Of a DNA stretch of 64,000 bases, positions 1-12,300 are shown piece after piece. Source of the stretch: Muscardinus avellanarius. Taxonomy: Eukaryota; Chordata; Mammalia; Rodentia; Gliridae. Under the pieces are notes generated by a model. That model ran no database searches and was not told the DNA's origin. It saw only the letters and a program-made list of their open reading frames with translations. The stretch is taken from contig OY726566.1 in the NCBI GenBank assembly GCA_963383645.1, forward strand, positions 92,998,029-93,062,028. Reading direction: 5' to 3'. The position numbers and the translations under genes are program-made. How positions within the stretch are numbered: the stretch's first letter is position 1; every line of letters starts with the position of its first letter.

Positions 1-200
1 GCTGACTGATGAGAGAACAGGTGGTGTACAGGGTGGACTTGCTGGACTGGGGAATGACTTCGTCATGTCTACCCAAAGTGGCACCTGATTTAAAACGTAG
101 GGATTCTTTGTTCCTGGAATTTCTCAATTAGTATTTTAGGGCTGAGGCTGACAGTGGGTAACTGAAGCCACAGAAAGCACAACCACAGATGCGTATATGC

Positions 201-201
<1 letters not shown>

Positions 202-237
<36 letters not shown>
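202..237. repeat. (GT)n microsatellite
   Basis: An uninterrupted run of about 18 GT units, probably length-polymorphic. Confidence 0.95.
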
Positions 238-240
<3 letters not shown>

Positions 241-499
241 GGGGGTGCTATTTATCTTCGGTATATCTGGAATCTGAAGGCGGGGCCACACTTTCCTAAT
301 CAGATCTGACACTTACCATACTGTAGTTTAATGGGCTGTACACCCCTTTCACTTTTACTGCCTCTGTATCTATCATGTAATTGCTTGTCAGGGTTAGCTG
401 CACGCTTGCTGAATAATTCCAACCCCAAATCATTTACTTTATAGTCATGGTTCTTTTCAAGGTTAATATTTGCCTCATTTCCTAAAACTTTTTCCCCTG

Positions 500-620
500 G
501 TTTTTCAGCCTATGATGGCTGTAGCTTTTCAAAAATGTGCTGAATTATTGTTCTATTCCCCCCCCCCCCAACTGTTTTCTCAGCCTACGAAGGCTGTAGG
601 TTTTCAGAAATGCATTGAAA
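500..620. repeat. Imperfect tandem duplication of about 47 bp, period 75 bp
   Basis: The block 500-546 (core CAGCCTATGATGGCTGTAG) recurs at 574-620 (core CAGCCTACGAAGGCTGTAG), followed in each copy by a TTTTCA-AAATG-type stretch. The two copies flank a 12-base C run at 558-569. Confidence 0.75.
558..569. repeat. poly(C) tract
   Basis: Twelve consecutive C residues lie between the two copies of the local duplication. Confidence 0.95.
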
Positions 621-1630
621 AAGTGCTCTGAAATTTGAAAAAAGTTATGCTATTTAAATATTTTTAAAATTTAGAGTCCAGAACAGAGTAACAGGTCATA
701 CTGACGTAAGAAAGCTTACTTATAGAACGGTTTGTATCTGTGAGAAAGTCGGAAGGCTCAGGCCCCAAGGTTAGTTTTATAGTACAAGTAGAGTGCTATG
801 GAAAGAGAGCTAAATGAAATATTTCTCTTGATTTCTTTTGGACCCATGGCTAGAGTCAGTCATGTGTTTCTTTTTCAAATAGGTAGCATTTCCTTTCATT
901 TCTTCTTTCTATATTAGTTATTCTGCTCCTAAGTATCTGAATTGCAGGACTTGGTAGAGATTGGTCATTTCATTTTGCAGAAAAGTCATTTGAGAGCAGC
1001 TTTGAAGCAAGGTCAGGCGTTTGTCCTTGTGGCTTCTTGTAGCCATTCCCGAGCACTGTGTGCAGCACCTGGACATGCTTGGAATGAGGAAGGGCCTCGC
1101 TGTAATTTAGATGAGTAGTTAATTCGAATCAAAGCAAGCGGGAAGCAAGTACATTTAACTTCAGTGATTATGATTCCATTTGATTAAATCTCTACTTTTG
1201 ATTACACGTATCAGTGAGAACATACTTTAAATACACCCGACTATTAAATATTGAAGGGTATGACTGAGATGAACTGCAAGCATATAGAAGAAATCCTGCT
1301 ATTCTTTACAAGCTTCACTGCAATGTTTTTAAAACAAATGAAAGGGATTAATTCTTTTGCTTATAGGACTTATTACTCTAATTGGTAACTAAGATACACA
1401 GTTCATTATTATGGAAGGTTTCAAGCCCACGTGCTTTTATGTAAGACTTAAATAACATAATTGATAATAGCTCCATAGCATATAAGGTGAAATAGTAGCA
1501 GTATCACTAATGTTCATAGTTACTTGTAGACATGAAGTTGGATAACTGTCTTTCTGATTATATGTTGTTCTTTGTTTATGATCTCTGAAAGAAGAGTATT
1601 TGGTTGAATGGGACAGAAACCTTTATTCCA

Positions 1631-1670
1631 TATCTATCTATCTATCTATCTATCTATAATCTATCTATAT
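1631..1670. repeat. (TATC)n microsatellite
   Basis: About nine TATC units with one interruption, directly at the tail end of an antisense SINE. It probably grew from the SINE's A-rich tail. Confidence 0.9.
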
Positions 1671-1857
1671 TTGCGGTACTAGGGATAGAACCCAGGCACA
1701 TTCTACCTCCAAGCTCCACCCCCAGCCCTATATTTTATTCTTTATTTTGAAACAGGGTCTCACTGAATTGCAAAGGCTGGGGCTGTCCTCGAACTGAGAT
1801 CCTCCCGTCTCAGCCTCCCAAATGCTGGGATTACAAGCGAACGCCACCATGCCTGGC
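1671..1857 (-). mobile_element. B1-dID (MEN-type) SINE
   Basis: Read on the minus strand, GCCAGGCATGGTGGC starts the 7SL-like half and the ID-like half ends in TACCGCAA. It is a moderately diverged copy; the (TATC)n adjoins its tail. Confidence 0.9.
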
Positions 1858-2126
1858 TTCATACTATATTTCTTAAATCATTGTTTTATATTTGAGCAGG
1901 TTAAAAAAAAAACTCTTGATTTTCTCCTTATACATTCAACAGCTGTTTTAAATTAGATATCCCACCAGTTAAGGAACTCATAGGTAAAATCTATTTCATG
2001 GGCCGTTATGACTTTTCTTAGATGTCGTTCTTCATGCTGCATCAAGGTCACTTCTTTCTTTGGCGGATAGTGGAAACTGCTTTATTCTTGCTATTTTCTC
2101 TGCACTTGTTAATATTATAATACAAT

Positions 2127-2311
2127 CCTGGGCTGGTGGCACATGCTTGTAATCCCCATGCTTGGGAAGCTGAGACAGGAGGATCACGCAGGTTCGAAGC
2201 CAGCTGAGGCTGGCTTAAGAGACCCTGTTTCCAAATAAAATTAAAATAGGTCTGGGAGTGTAGCCTGGAGTTAGAAGGGCCCTGGGTACCATCCTCAGTA
2301 CCACAAAAAAA

Positions 2312-2329
<18 letters not shown>
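2127..2329 (+). mobile_element. B1-dID SINE with poly(A) tail
   Basis: It is full length: GGCTGGTGGCACATGC at the left, an ID half with GGTCTGGGAGTGTAGCC, then CAGTACCAC and 25 A residues. The tail runs into an (AT)n array. Confidence 0.92.

Positions 2330-2370
<41 letters not shown>
2330..2370. repeat. (AT)n microsatellite
   Basis: About 20 AT units directly follow the SINE poly(A) tail. Confidence 0.95.
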
Positions 2371-2374
<4 letters not shown>

Positions 2375-2580
2375 AGATTCTCCAAGCCCAAATGGACATT
2401 AGATCTTTTTATTACAGAAACAAATCTCAGAATGGTGCATAATTACAACATACCAATTAACAAAGGGATAGTTTATGGCCTAATGTCTGATGTGGGCATA
2501 TATACATGTATCACTTTGAATGTCACTGTGCTGTATGATTACAATGCACCAATGACTAGTAAGAGAAAAAGAAACACAAG
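2371..2580 (+). mobile_element. Possible L1 3' UTR remnant
   Basis: The end of the block (ATTACAATGCACCAATGA preceded by ATCACTTTGAATG) resembles the 3' ends of L1 elements at 20270 and 60520 (GTACCAATA-type endings). A 113-codon open frame starting at 2369 covers it and has no recognisable protein similarity. Confidence 0.35.
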
Positions 2581-2800
2581 TGAACTTGGGTCAAATGAAA
2601 TTCTTTGCTTAGTGATGTATGGAGGTGGTGTGGGTATGGTTAAAGCTCCTACATTTCAAATGGTCTGGACCCCTTTAGGTCCTGGGCCACCCCCTTGGCA
2701 CAGGCTCTAATCAGATTGGGCTGTGAGTTTGTAAGAGGAGGGTTAACTTTGTGTTTGTAACCTGGTTTAGGTCTGGGCTCATATTAAAGGCTCAAGAATT

Positions 2801-3015
2801 TTTTTTTTTTTTCCCCCAGTACTGGGAGTGGAACTCAGGGGCTTTGACCTTTGGGCTATACTCCCAGAGCTGTTTTGTGTTTTATTTGGAAACAGGGTCT
2901 CATTAAGTTGCTGAGAGCCTCATTCAGTGGCTGAGGCTGGCTTCGAACTTGCAAGAGCCTCCTGTCTCAGCCTCCCAAGTACTGGGATTACAAGCGTAGG
3001 ACACCACGCCAGGCT
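2801..3015 (-). mobile_element. B1-dID SINE with 17-bp target duplication
   Basis: A complete minus-strand element with a poly(T) (tail) end at 2801. AAAGGCTCAAGAATTTT occurs at 2786-2802 and again at 3016-3032, a target-site duplication that shows retrotransposition. Confidence 0.95.
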
Positions 3016-3902
3016 AAAGGCTCAAGAATTTTAATGAGTGAGTATATAAGCACAGGAGGTCAAGAAGATAATTTTTTTTAATAAGAGAAAGTAAATTTTT
3101 TTGAGTCTCAGTTCTACTTGTAGTAGAGTATAAGAATCCATAGAGCTAGTGTTACTTGTGAGGTAGAAATGCAAATTACCCCACGGGGGTGATGAAATTG
3201 GAGTCTCTGAGTGTAAGAGCCACAGGACTCTATGCTTTAGATGATTCTTACGCATGCTAAAGGGTCGGAGTGTTTAGAGTGTCACAACCATCTCAGAGTC
3301 CTGCAGTTTTGTAGCATTCATGCTTTACCAAACAGTCTGCTATCAGGTAGGTCACCTGAGTGAGTTTCACCACTGGCAGGGGTGTCGTTATTAATCCCAG
3401 ATGTATCCAAGGCAGTGTGAAAGCCCAGATAACTTCACAATGCACAAAGCTCGCTGCTGGTTGGATCAAGAGTAGACGTAGTCCCCTTCCACCGTATGAG
3501 TTCGCTCATGTTTCTAGCTCATTTGCTGGACCTGGTTTTGTTTTCGCTCAGAAAAGGGCAGCGTTTGTACTGACATGTCTGTTCTCTTGCCCGTGACCCC
3601 CGTTGTGATCAATGGCAGGCCTCTTAGAGGTAACTGGACAAGTTAAGAAGTGGGATCAGCAGCCACAGAGTAAATGGGTCCTAATTAGCTCACTTGAGAC
3701 TCAAGCTTCCTTAAACGAACACTTTCTCTAGAAGCCTGGGCATTCTCATACTAAGTGTAGGGCACAACAGAGTGCTAAGAATATGAACCTAAAGTCCTAA
3801 CTTTTATTGTCCCTGAGAAGCAGATTTATGGGTAATTTTTTAATGTTCCACAATGATAACTTTTCTTGAAATGGGAGAAAGACTCCCATCCCCCTTATCC
3901 CT

Positions 3903-4105
3903 CTTTTTGTGGCACTGGAGAATAACCCAGGCTATTTTACCTCTGAGCCATACCCCCAAGCCTGAGTTTATTTTTTATTTTGAAACAGGGTCTCTTTAAT
4001 TTGCTAAGGATCTTGCTGTGTTTCTGAGGCTGGTCTTGAACTTGCAATCTTCCTTTCTCTGCATCCCAAGGACTGAGATTACAGGCATATCTCACCATAC
4101 CTGGT
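3903..4105 (-). mobile_element. B1-dID SINE, diverged
   Basis: The order is ID half then B1-like half in reverse complement (GGCACTGGAGAATAACCC ... ATTACAGGCATATC). Many substitutions indicate an older copy. Confidence 0.85.
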
Positions 4106-5374
4106 TGGGGAAAGACTTCTAAAAGAATTAGGCACTGATTTGAGATACTTCCGCAAGTGCATTTGAGGTCATCTTTCCAGAACGAGAAGCCTGACTTGAC
4201 TAGGAGGGCCGTGATGCAGGAAAGAAGTGACTAGAGCCAGGGCCCTGTTCAGGGTGCTTGTTATTTTTGCTGTGTTTCACTCTACGTTGCTAATAATTTC
4301 TTTCCTGCTCTTTTCATAGTGCAGATGGAGAATTAGTCAGCATTCTACAAATAGTAACTTCTTTTTTACATGAAACCCATTATTAATAAGTGGTAAAACT
4401 TATCTTTGTCTCTCTAAAAGTAGGTTTTAGATAACCTTGAAGACTGATGTGTGTCCTGTTTGAAATGAAAGTACTTGGTTAGCCGAGCTTATTACAAAAG
4501 TTTGTGTGCGAGTTGTACACAGGTCAAACTAAGACCACTTTTATATAAATACTGATGGATTTCTTTTACTTTTTCAGATAAAATATAAATTCTAAGTTGG
4601 TAAATTTTTTGAGCACAGTGGTAGGACATTTTCCCATTGATTGGCAAAGGCCAAATCCTGATATTAAGGTCTCAGCAGATACATGGGACAGGACTGTTTC
4701 CCTCCCTTGTGTGTGTCTTTTCTTCGTGACCAAGGGAGGCAGCTTCTTGGCTGCAGACACGGGTTTCCCAGCCAAATGACTCATTCAAGGTTCCCTGGAT
4801 GTTAAATTTAGATTCAGATAATCTTGTCTCACCTTAAATACTGAACATTTTTCACAGCTTGGTGAGGTAGCTTCCCACCGTAGATACTTCTTGCCTCCTG
4901 CAAGTGACCCTTTCTGTTCCTAACATTGTCTTCTTAGCCTGCTGATTTTTTTCTTGGTAGCATTTGTAGATAAGATGCATAGGGATGGCTGCAGGTTGGT
5001 AGAAGATTTGGGAGAATAAATAATGTTTTACTTATATCTATGAGAAGGCTGTTTCTAAAACCTTCCAGGTAATTGGATGTGCGTTTAAAGAACAAATACT
5101 TTCTTCATCTTGACACTTTTCTGTTTTTTTACATAAAATAGATTTTATTGCAATATGATTAAAGTTAACTCCAAAAATGTATGTCTTTCAGCTTGTAACT
5201 ACTTTATGTTCTCATGATTAGGTTGATAAGGTTCGTTTTTGGAGAGCTTAGTTTTGTGTGAAATATTTTTTTATGGGCTCTTAACACCGAGAGATCATAA
5301 TCAGTAACACTTACTATGTGTAATCAGGCCTCTATCTCTCCCATTCTGCTGGAGTTCATTTTTTATTTTTTCAT

Positions 5375-5480
5375 TCAGCAAATACTCATTTCTCATCTGT
5401 CTTCTGCTGGATATTATGACAAATCCTGGAGTGCAGTCCTACATCAGAAGCAGTTCTTTCCCTCAGTGAGTTGGGAGTCT
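5375..5480 (+). mobile_element. Possible L2/MIR-class remnant
   Basis: TTCATTCAGCAAATACTCATTTCTC and a later CAGTGAGTTGGGAGTCTAGAG resemble the common L2-class phrase for inserted 3' ends. The match is weak. Confidence 0.35.
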
Positions 5481-5771
5481 AGAGGGAAAGAGGAGGCCTC
5501 ACTGGGAGAAAGGATACTAATTTGAGGGCTCTTTGCTAACTATGGGAAGAGACGATACGGCCAGCTCTAGCAGGGTAACAAAGGCAGTGGAGACAAGCAG
5601 GCCCATTTGCGAGTCAGTAAAGAGGCTGAAGCAAGTTCTTGGTGAAGGCTGGGAAATGACAGAGGAAGGAGGGTGAGGCTTGATTCTTAGTGTAAGTGGT
5701 ACTGACCACTGTTGTAGGGAACACAGAGAAGCAGATTTGGTGAATGACAGGATGGATTCCATTTAAGTCAT

Positions 5772-6189
5772 TGTTATGGTTAGAGGGTGGCCCTTTGAAA
5801 AGCTCATAAACTGGTGTTTGGAGTTGACAGAGTCATAAGGGTTATAATTCCAGCAGTGGATAAATCCATCCACTGTAATGGATATATCTGGGTGGTGACC
5901 CAAGCCAATAGAATGTAGCTGGAGAAGGGGGGTCCTTGGGGGTGTGGCCTTAGTTATTATATATGAATCCGGTTCCCTCTGATCAATAGATCGCTGCCTT
6001 TCTTCCAGCCTGAATGATGTGAGGGGCACAGCCATGTGCTCTTCCTCTCCCCTCCTCCTGCTGCAGTGCCCTGAGATTCGGTCCCCAGCCACACATGGAC
6101 TGAACCCGAAACCCTAAGCAAATAAATCTCTCCTCTAAATTACGTGGTTAATCTCTTAGATTATAGCTGTACGAATGCTGGCCAGAACA
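5772..6189 (+). mobile_element. MaLR-type (ORR1/MT-like) solo LTR
   Basis: It begins TGTTATGGTTAGAGGGTGGC and ends ..TGCTGGCCAGAACA, with TG...CA ends. Near the 3' end CATGGACTGAACCCGAAACC and AAATAAATCTC (polyadenylation signal around 6120) follow the arrangement of rodent MaLR LTRs. No internal region adjoins it, so it is a solo LTR. I could not fix a clear target duplication. Confidence 0.7.
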
Positions 6190-6315
6190 TTTATGTTAAA
6201 TTTGAGGCTCACAGCTCAGGAGAGTGATTCTACCAGGAGACGTGTTTAGGAGTCATTAACAGATGATAATGAAGACATCCTGATGAATGAGCTCATTTAA
6301 GAGAAGGTGAAGATG

Positions 6316-6514
6316 GGCCGGGCGTGGTGGCGCAAGCTGGTTATCCCAGGATTCAGGAGGTGGAGACCAGAGGATTGCGGTTCGCCGACAGCCTCAGCTA
6401 CTTAGTAAGACTCTTTACAATTCAGTGAGACCCTGTTTAAAAAATAAAGAGACTAAACAAAAATAGGGTTGGGAGTATAGCTTGGAGGCCTGGGTTCCAT
6501 CCCCAGTACCACAA
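6316..6514 (+). mobile_element. B1-dID SINE
   Basis: GGCCGGGCGTGGTGGCGCA opens it and CCATCCCCAGTACCACAAA closes it. The tail has turned into the adjoining (GA)n array. Confidence 0.93.
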
Positions 6515-6598
6515 AGAGAGAGAGAGAGAGAGAGAGGAGAGAGAAGAGAGGAGAAGAGAAGAGAGAAGAGAGAGAGGGAGAGAGGAAGGAGAGAGAAG
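6515..6598. repeat. (GA)n-rich microsatellite
   Basis: 84 bp of AGAG with GGAGA interruptions at the SINE tail. On the opposite strand this produces low-complexity Ser/Leu/Pro open frames that are not genes. Confidence 0.95.
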
Positions 6599-7024
6599 AT
6601 GGACAAGAACCTATGTCACTTAGGGAAGAGGCTGGGAGGAGGTTCCTGAGAGGGAGCACCCAGCAAGATGGAAGGAAAGCAGGAGTCTCGGGTCCAGGGT
6701 TAGTGGAAGACAGTGTTTGAAGGAGGGAAGGGCCACCAGGCACAAATCCTACAGTTATTTGATTCAACACCAAGGAAGATGAACTGGGTTGAGCCAAACA
6801 ATCATCATCTGGGACTTTAGCAAGATATATTTCAGTAGAAGACCAGGAGTGAAAACCTGTGTGTAGTGAGAGTGTCCAGCAAGTACAGACAGTTCCACTG
6901 TCACTCTTGCCAGCCTTGGTTTCCCTCTTAAGTGGTGCTAATATGTCTCTGACCTCTCTTCTGAAATGGTTTCCTCTTTGTCCTACCCCACCAAGAAGGA
7001 CATGCTCTAAAATTGTGTCCTTTG

Positions 7025-7160
7025 TTCTTTTCTTGTCTCTGAGCTTTGGTTTGCTTTTCTGTAACATGGGGATAAAGGATATGAGGTATCTTCTTCATAG
7101 GGTTGTTCTGAGGATTAAGTGAGATAATACAAATAAGGCACTCATTACAGCACCTGGCAT
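7025..7160 (+). mobile_element. MIR SINE fragment
   Basis: GTAACATGGGGATAAAGGAT, then TCATAGGGTTGTTCTGAGGA and TAAGTGAGATAATAC match the conserved core and 3' half of the ancient mammalian MIR element. Confidence 0.85.
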
Positions 7161-7671
7161 GTTGCACTCAGTGCAGACTGGACACGATTAGCGCAGTCAC
7201 CACTGCTGCCGTCATCCACGGTCACGGCCATCTTCTTTGCTGATGCTGTCTCCATCTCATTTTGGACCGACTTTCTTAGACTCTCCCACATTATGAGAGT
7301 TTTCGTTGCCTGTCCAATGCAGAGGAAAGACCCAGGTCTGCATCCTGAATTCTAGACTTCTCCTGATACTTCTACCCTACGTCGCCCATTCCTTTATTCA
7401 CAAACTCAGTTGCCCACAGAATATGTTTTCTCCACTCTATACACTGGGCCATGTGCAAACAGAAAGGTGTAGTTACAGAGAAGCATAAATTGAAGACTTT
7501 TCCCTCTCTGTGTAGTCCAGGAAGTTATACATACTATGCACGACTTTGTCATATCTCTGAGATCATTGTAATAACGAGTTTTTGTTTGGAGAGACTATAG
7601 GAACACACAGAGACTCAAATCCTATTAACTTAATCAAAGAGTTTTTTTTTTTAATTGTAATTAAACAGTGT

Positions 7672-7876
7672 AGCTGGGCATGGTGGCACTCACTTGTAAT
7701 CCCAGTACTTGGGAGGTTGAGATGGGAAGATCAAGATCGCAGATTCAAGGGCAGTCTCAGCAACTTAGTGAGGTCTGTTGCAACTTAGTAAAACCCTATT
7801 CCAAAATAAAAGTAGTAAAATAACCCTGAGGGGTGCAGCTCAGAGGTAACAAGGCCCTGGGCTCAATCCCTAGCAC

Positions 7877-7911
<35 letters not shown>
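7672..7911 (+). mobile_element. B1-dID SINE with 35-A tail
   Basis: AGCTGGGCATGGTGGCACTC begins the element and CAATCCCTAGCACC precedes about 35 A residues, followed by a short (GA)n. Confidence 0.93.
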
Positions 7912-7914
<3 letters not shown>

Positions 7915-8336
7915 AGAGAGAAGAAGAAAAGAATTTTTAAAAAATGTATCTTATAGAATACAAACAGGAGTTGACTAACCAGCTATGGGAAGGACGACTG
8001 AATCTAGGAACATTTGGAGGAATTCTCATCTTTCTTTTTCCCTCTGGATGATAATCATGTGAAAGGATCAGAAATCCAGTGTTACTTTAGTTTCTTTGGT
8101 TTTTCATTATGTATTCACATATATCTTTGGCATATAACCCTCAGGACCACTTTGTGATCAGGAAGTTATAACAGAGGAGCAGACCCATGATGTATTGACA
8201 GTCCCATGGCTGTTTAGCAAACAGCTGGCATTCAAGACTAGGTCTGATACCAGTGCTTTATACTGGCACTTAGTGCCACCTTGCCATCCAAGGGTTAATA
8301 TTTTCTTTCATGATGCTGCATTGCATGTTATTATAA

Positions 8337-8339
<3 letters not shown>

Positions 8340-8384
<45 letters not shown>
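8340..8384. repeat. (TG)n microsatellite
   Basis: About 22 uninterrupted TG units in otherwise non-repetitive sequence. Confidence 0.95.
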
Positions 8385-8385
<1 letters not shown>

Positions 8386-9406
8386 TTGTTTGTTGTAAAG
8401 GTAGAAATTGCAGTTAATTGAAATTCAAACCTCAAAGGTTCATAGACCCATTCCTAGAAGAGGCCTCTTCTAACTCAATTCAGCTTAAGGAATCATCAGG
8501 TAATTTAATGATCTTGCGTGCTTTATTGTCTTTTAGATCAGTGGTGAAAACCTTGATCTAAACTGGATTTAAGCAGCTGAGCTAACTGTAATATAATGTT
8601 TTTATTTCTTCCTGTATTTAATACTTCGTGGTGGGAGCAGGGTAGAGAATGATTTTTAGCAGGGTTTTGCGTGTTTAGTTAATCCTGTGTCTGCAGCTAA
8701 GGCAAACACTTGTTTTCACAACCTCGTATTGTGTGGGCAGTTGGAGAGTGTATATGAATATTAATGACACATTTCAGTTTATTTCTGGTAGCTTTAAATT
8801 GGAGCCGACTAGTGCAGACTTACGTCCTGTTTATGTGGATGAAGCCTAATCTCTTTTATTCTTTGACACATCACGGGAGCGTCTTCTTGCATTTTCCTCT
8901 TTAAGGAGCAGGCATGCTGGTGCCTTTGAAAAGCACATGATTGACTTTGGTCCCTTTCTTATTAGCCATTCACTGCTCATCCCACGACTGAGCTCACCTT
9001 TCAGTGCTCCCCTGGAACCTTGGCTGCCCAGGCCCCTGGGGACCTGCGAGTTGTGAATTTTTCTCTCTCCCTTACCCAGCCTCTCTGTGCAGCCCTTGCC
9101 TGTGCTGGTCCCCTCTTCTCCTTTGTCTCTAGATTTTTCTCTGGCTTCCTTCTCCCTCCCCAGCTGCTCCCTCACCAGGCTTCCCAGGCTGCTTTCTCTT
9201 GGATTGCTGGCTCTGCCCTTGCTGCTTTTCCTACTCTGCATACTTTCTCTGAGTGACCTCATCCTCTCAAATATTTATACTTTAAAAATTTCCAGCATCA
9301 GTCTCTGTCCTGAGCTACTGACTCGCATATTCAATGATCTTAGATTCCACGTACTCGGATCTAAACCCAACATCTCTTCTTCCAAATTTCCATCTTTATG
9401 TTACCA

Positions 9407-9410
<4 letters not shown>

Positions 9411-9475
<65 letters not shown>

Positions 9476-9545
9476 CCACCCCTCCCTCCCCCTCCCTCCT
9501 CTCCCCCTCCCTCCCTCCTTACCTCCATCCTTTCATCTCTCCCAG
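9411..9545. repeat. (CT)n microsatellite and pyrimidine tract
   Basis: A 62-bp perfect (CT)n run (9411-9472) continues into CCTCC-rich sequence to about 9545, giving a strand-asymmetric polypyrimidine tract over 130 bp long. Upstream sequence 9216-9400 looks like an old interspersed repeat that I could not assign. Confidence 0.95.
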
Positions 9546-10018
9546 GAAAAATAGCATCATCTTTAGCAACACTGAAGATGATGGCGTTTAGTCAGAAACC
9601 TCGACATGCAAATTCGGGGTCCTCTGCTTTCTTTAATGCTTTACCATGACCTCAACTAGTTCTTTCCATTTTCTAACTTTATTTTTCTGAGAGCTCTGTG
9701 AGATTCCTAGAACAGGTCCTAATTCTTTAGTTTTACAGAAAGAGACATTTGAGGAAGCTAAAAGATCATTTTTTATTAATTCACGGTTTAGGAGGTATCA
9801 TCGATGAGGAAGAATGGGAATATTTTATTTTTTAAGTGTTCCTTAAGTAAGAAGGAACAGCACCCTAATGAACCAGAAGAGGAACGTTAATGTAATGACC
9901 TCCCAAGTAGTAAATTCAGAGGAGAAAGCTTTCAGATTACCTCATGTTTTGAGATACCAGGTCCCTTCTTTTCATTGTTCACCACAAGAGAATCCTCGAA
10001 TCCTCAGAATTCTTTTAA

Positions 10019-10204
10019 TTTTTGGTACTGGAGATTCTGCTTTTGACCTACATGCCCAGCCCTATTTTATTTTGTATTTTGAAACAGAGTCTCAGTAAGT
10101 TGCTGAGGGCCTCGCTCAATTGCTGAGTTTGGCCTCAAACCTGCAATTCTTCTATCTCAGCCTCCCAAGTACTGGGATTACAGGCATGTGCCACTGTACC
10201 CAAC
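10019..10204 (-). mobile_element. B1-dID SINE
   Basis: The ID half (TTTGGTACTGGAGATTCTGC) is followed by the B1-like half ending GGGATTACAGGCATGTGCC, in minus orientation with moderate divergence. Confidence 0.88.
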
Positions 10205-10254
10205 AAACTCTCGCTGTCTTTTCTTAGAGCCACAGCTGCTGTTTTTTTTTTTTT

Positions 10255-10890
10255 TTTTTAAATAGCTATATTGGGATGTAATTAGCCTACTATATGACTC
10301 ACGTGTTGGAAATATATACTTTGGAGTTTTTTTAATATATTCACAGGGCTGCCACTATCTTGTTCTAGGACATTTTTGTGCCCTTCCCAACAGATTCCTT
10401 GCACTTTATCAGTTAATTGCCATTCACTCCAAGAAACCACTAATGTGTTATCAGTTTCTATAAATTGTTCTATTCTGGGTATTTTGCATATACAGAATCA
10501 TATAATATGTAGTCTTCTGTGACTTTTTTCGCTTAGTGCAGTATTTTCAAGGCTTGTGTCTGTTGTACCATATATCAGTATTTTGTTCCTTTTTTGTGGC
10601 TGAATAATAGTCTATTATATGAACACGCCACATGTTGTTTATTTGGTCATTCGTTGATGGATCTTTGGATCATTTCCCTTTTGACTAGTATAAATAATGC
10701 TCTTAGGAACATGTGCGTGCATGCATGTTTTCAAATTTTTTTGAGTGCATACCTGGGAATAAAATGGCTGGGGGTTTGTATGGTAACTCCGTTTAATGTT
10801 TTGAGGATCTGCCCAGCTTTTTTACAGTGCTGTACCATTTTCAGTTCTTAGCAGCAGAGTATGAGTTCCAATTTCTCTCCATCCTCACCA
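10255..10890 (-). mobile_element. Old L1 3' region, antisense (copy 1)
   Basis: Phrases typical of reverse-complemented L1M 3' ends occur in order: GGCTGAATAATAGTCTATTAT, then CATTCGTTGATGGATC, ACCTGGGAATAAAATGGC and CTCTCCATCCTCACCAG. The element is 5'-truncated, and a second L1 adjoins it at about 10898. Confidence 0.8.
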
Positions 10891-11422
10891 GTATTTTTTA
10901 TGGGTGCATTGTACCCGTACATCACGTCGAGGTTCAGAGCGGTAGACTCAAGCGTGCACCTGCATCTGGCGTTTCCCTGGTTTCTACCCCGCTTCCTCCC
11001 CTTCCCCATTTATGATATTGAAGTTGGTATCGGTAACTTGACACACGTCCACAGGATTGTTCCGGCGGCTTCCTTCATCACGTCTCCCTCCCAGAGTCCC
11101 CTTTTGTTATTCTACCAGTCTTGCTCCTTTATCTGAAGCCCCCTTTGTTTCCCAAGTTCTCTCTAGCTTCCATATGTGAGAGAAAACATATACCCTATTA
11201 CTTCCTGAGACTTGCTAATCTCACAGCATAGTATTCTTTACTTCCATCCATTTTCTTGCAAATGACATAATTGTTCTTATATGTGGCTGAGTAAAGTCCC
11301 ATTGTGTGTATAGAACCACAGTTTCATAAGACATCCATCTGCTGATGGACATCTAGGCTTGTCTTATAGTCTGGCTATTGCAAATTGGGCTGCTATAAAT
11401 ATGGATATGCATGTACTACTAT

Positions 11423-11423
11423 C

Positions 11424-11458
<35 letters not shown>

Positions 11459-11465
11459 TATATAT
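11423..11465. repeat. (TA)n/(CA)n microsatellite
   Basis: A TA run with an ACACACACA segment inside, abutting a SINE tail within the L1. Confidence 0.9.
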
Positions 11466-11649
11466 TTTGGTGGTACTGGGGTTCCTGGAAACCCTTCTAC
11501 TTCCGGGCTACACTCCCAGACATATTTTTATACTTTTTTATTTGGGAACTGGGTCTCTTAAGCCAGTGGGGCTGGCTTCGAACCTGCGCCATCCTCCTGG
11601 CTCCGCCTCCCAAGCGTGGGGATTACAAGCGTGCGCCACCATGCCCAGC
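11465..11649 (-). mobile_element. B1-dID SINE, young subfamily, inside L1
   Basis: TTTTGGTGGTACTGGGGTTCC through ATTACAAGCGTGCGCCACC on the + strand gives a minus-strand element. ACTACTAT lies on both sides (11415 region and 11650), a probable target duplication. Confidence 0.92.
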
Positions 11650-12300
11650 ACTACTATAATATTCTGACCTCCATTTCTTTGGGAAGAAACCCAGTAGTTT
11701 TTCCCCAAACTACTGGGAAGGTGGGTCCTATGGTGTGGATCCATTCCCAGTTACTTGAGAAGCATCCACCTGATCTCCATAGCAGCTGTACTATTTGCAA
11801 TGCCACTAAGACTGTATATGGGTTCCTATTTCCTCACATCCTCACCAGCATCTGTTGTTGCTTGTATTCTTGATTTTTGCCATGTTTAACTGGAGTTAGA
11901 TGGAATATGAGTGTAGTTTTGATTTGCATTTCCCTGATTGCTAATGATGTACATTTTTTTAATATATGTATTAACCATTTGTTTTTCTTCTTTTGAGAAG
12001 TGTCTGTTCAGTTCAGTTGCCCATTTTTTTTGGGGTGGGGTCTGGGTTATTTGTTTTTTAGTTTTAAGTTTTTAAAGTTACTTTTGTCTTTTTGATTATT
12101 TGATTTTTGTTTGTCTTTTTGATTATGGTGTATCAAAGTGCTCTCTCATTTTGATATAATTAGCATTTCCGGGCTAATGAAATCGGCATCTTTTTCTTCC
12201 TTATTGGCCATTCATACTTTTTGTAGCATTGTATATTAAAGTCTCTTTCTGTTTTTAGATTCGGTTGTCTTTTTTATTACAAGTTGTAAGAGTTGTTTAT

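Noticed and set aside
2369..2710. 113-codon open frame after the (AT)n array
   Set aside because: It covers a probable L1 3' UTR remnant and has no recognisable protein features.
6415..7067. 204-codon minus-strand open frame
   Set aside because: It runs through the (GA)n array and a SINE, has no recognisable domain and lies in intron.
9087..9649. Three overlapping Ser/Leu-rich open frames
   Set aside because: They are translations of the (CT)n and CCTCC tract in three frames.
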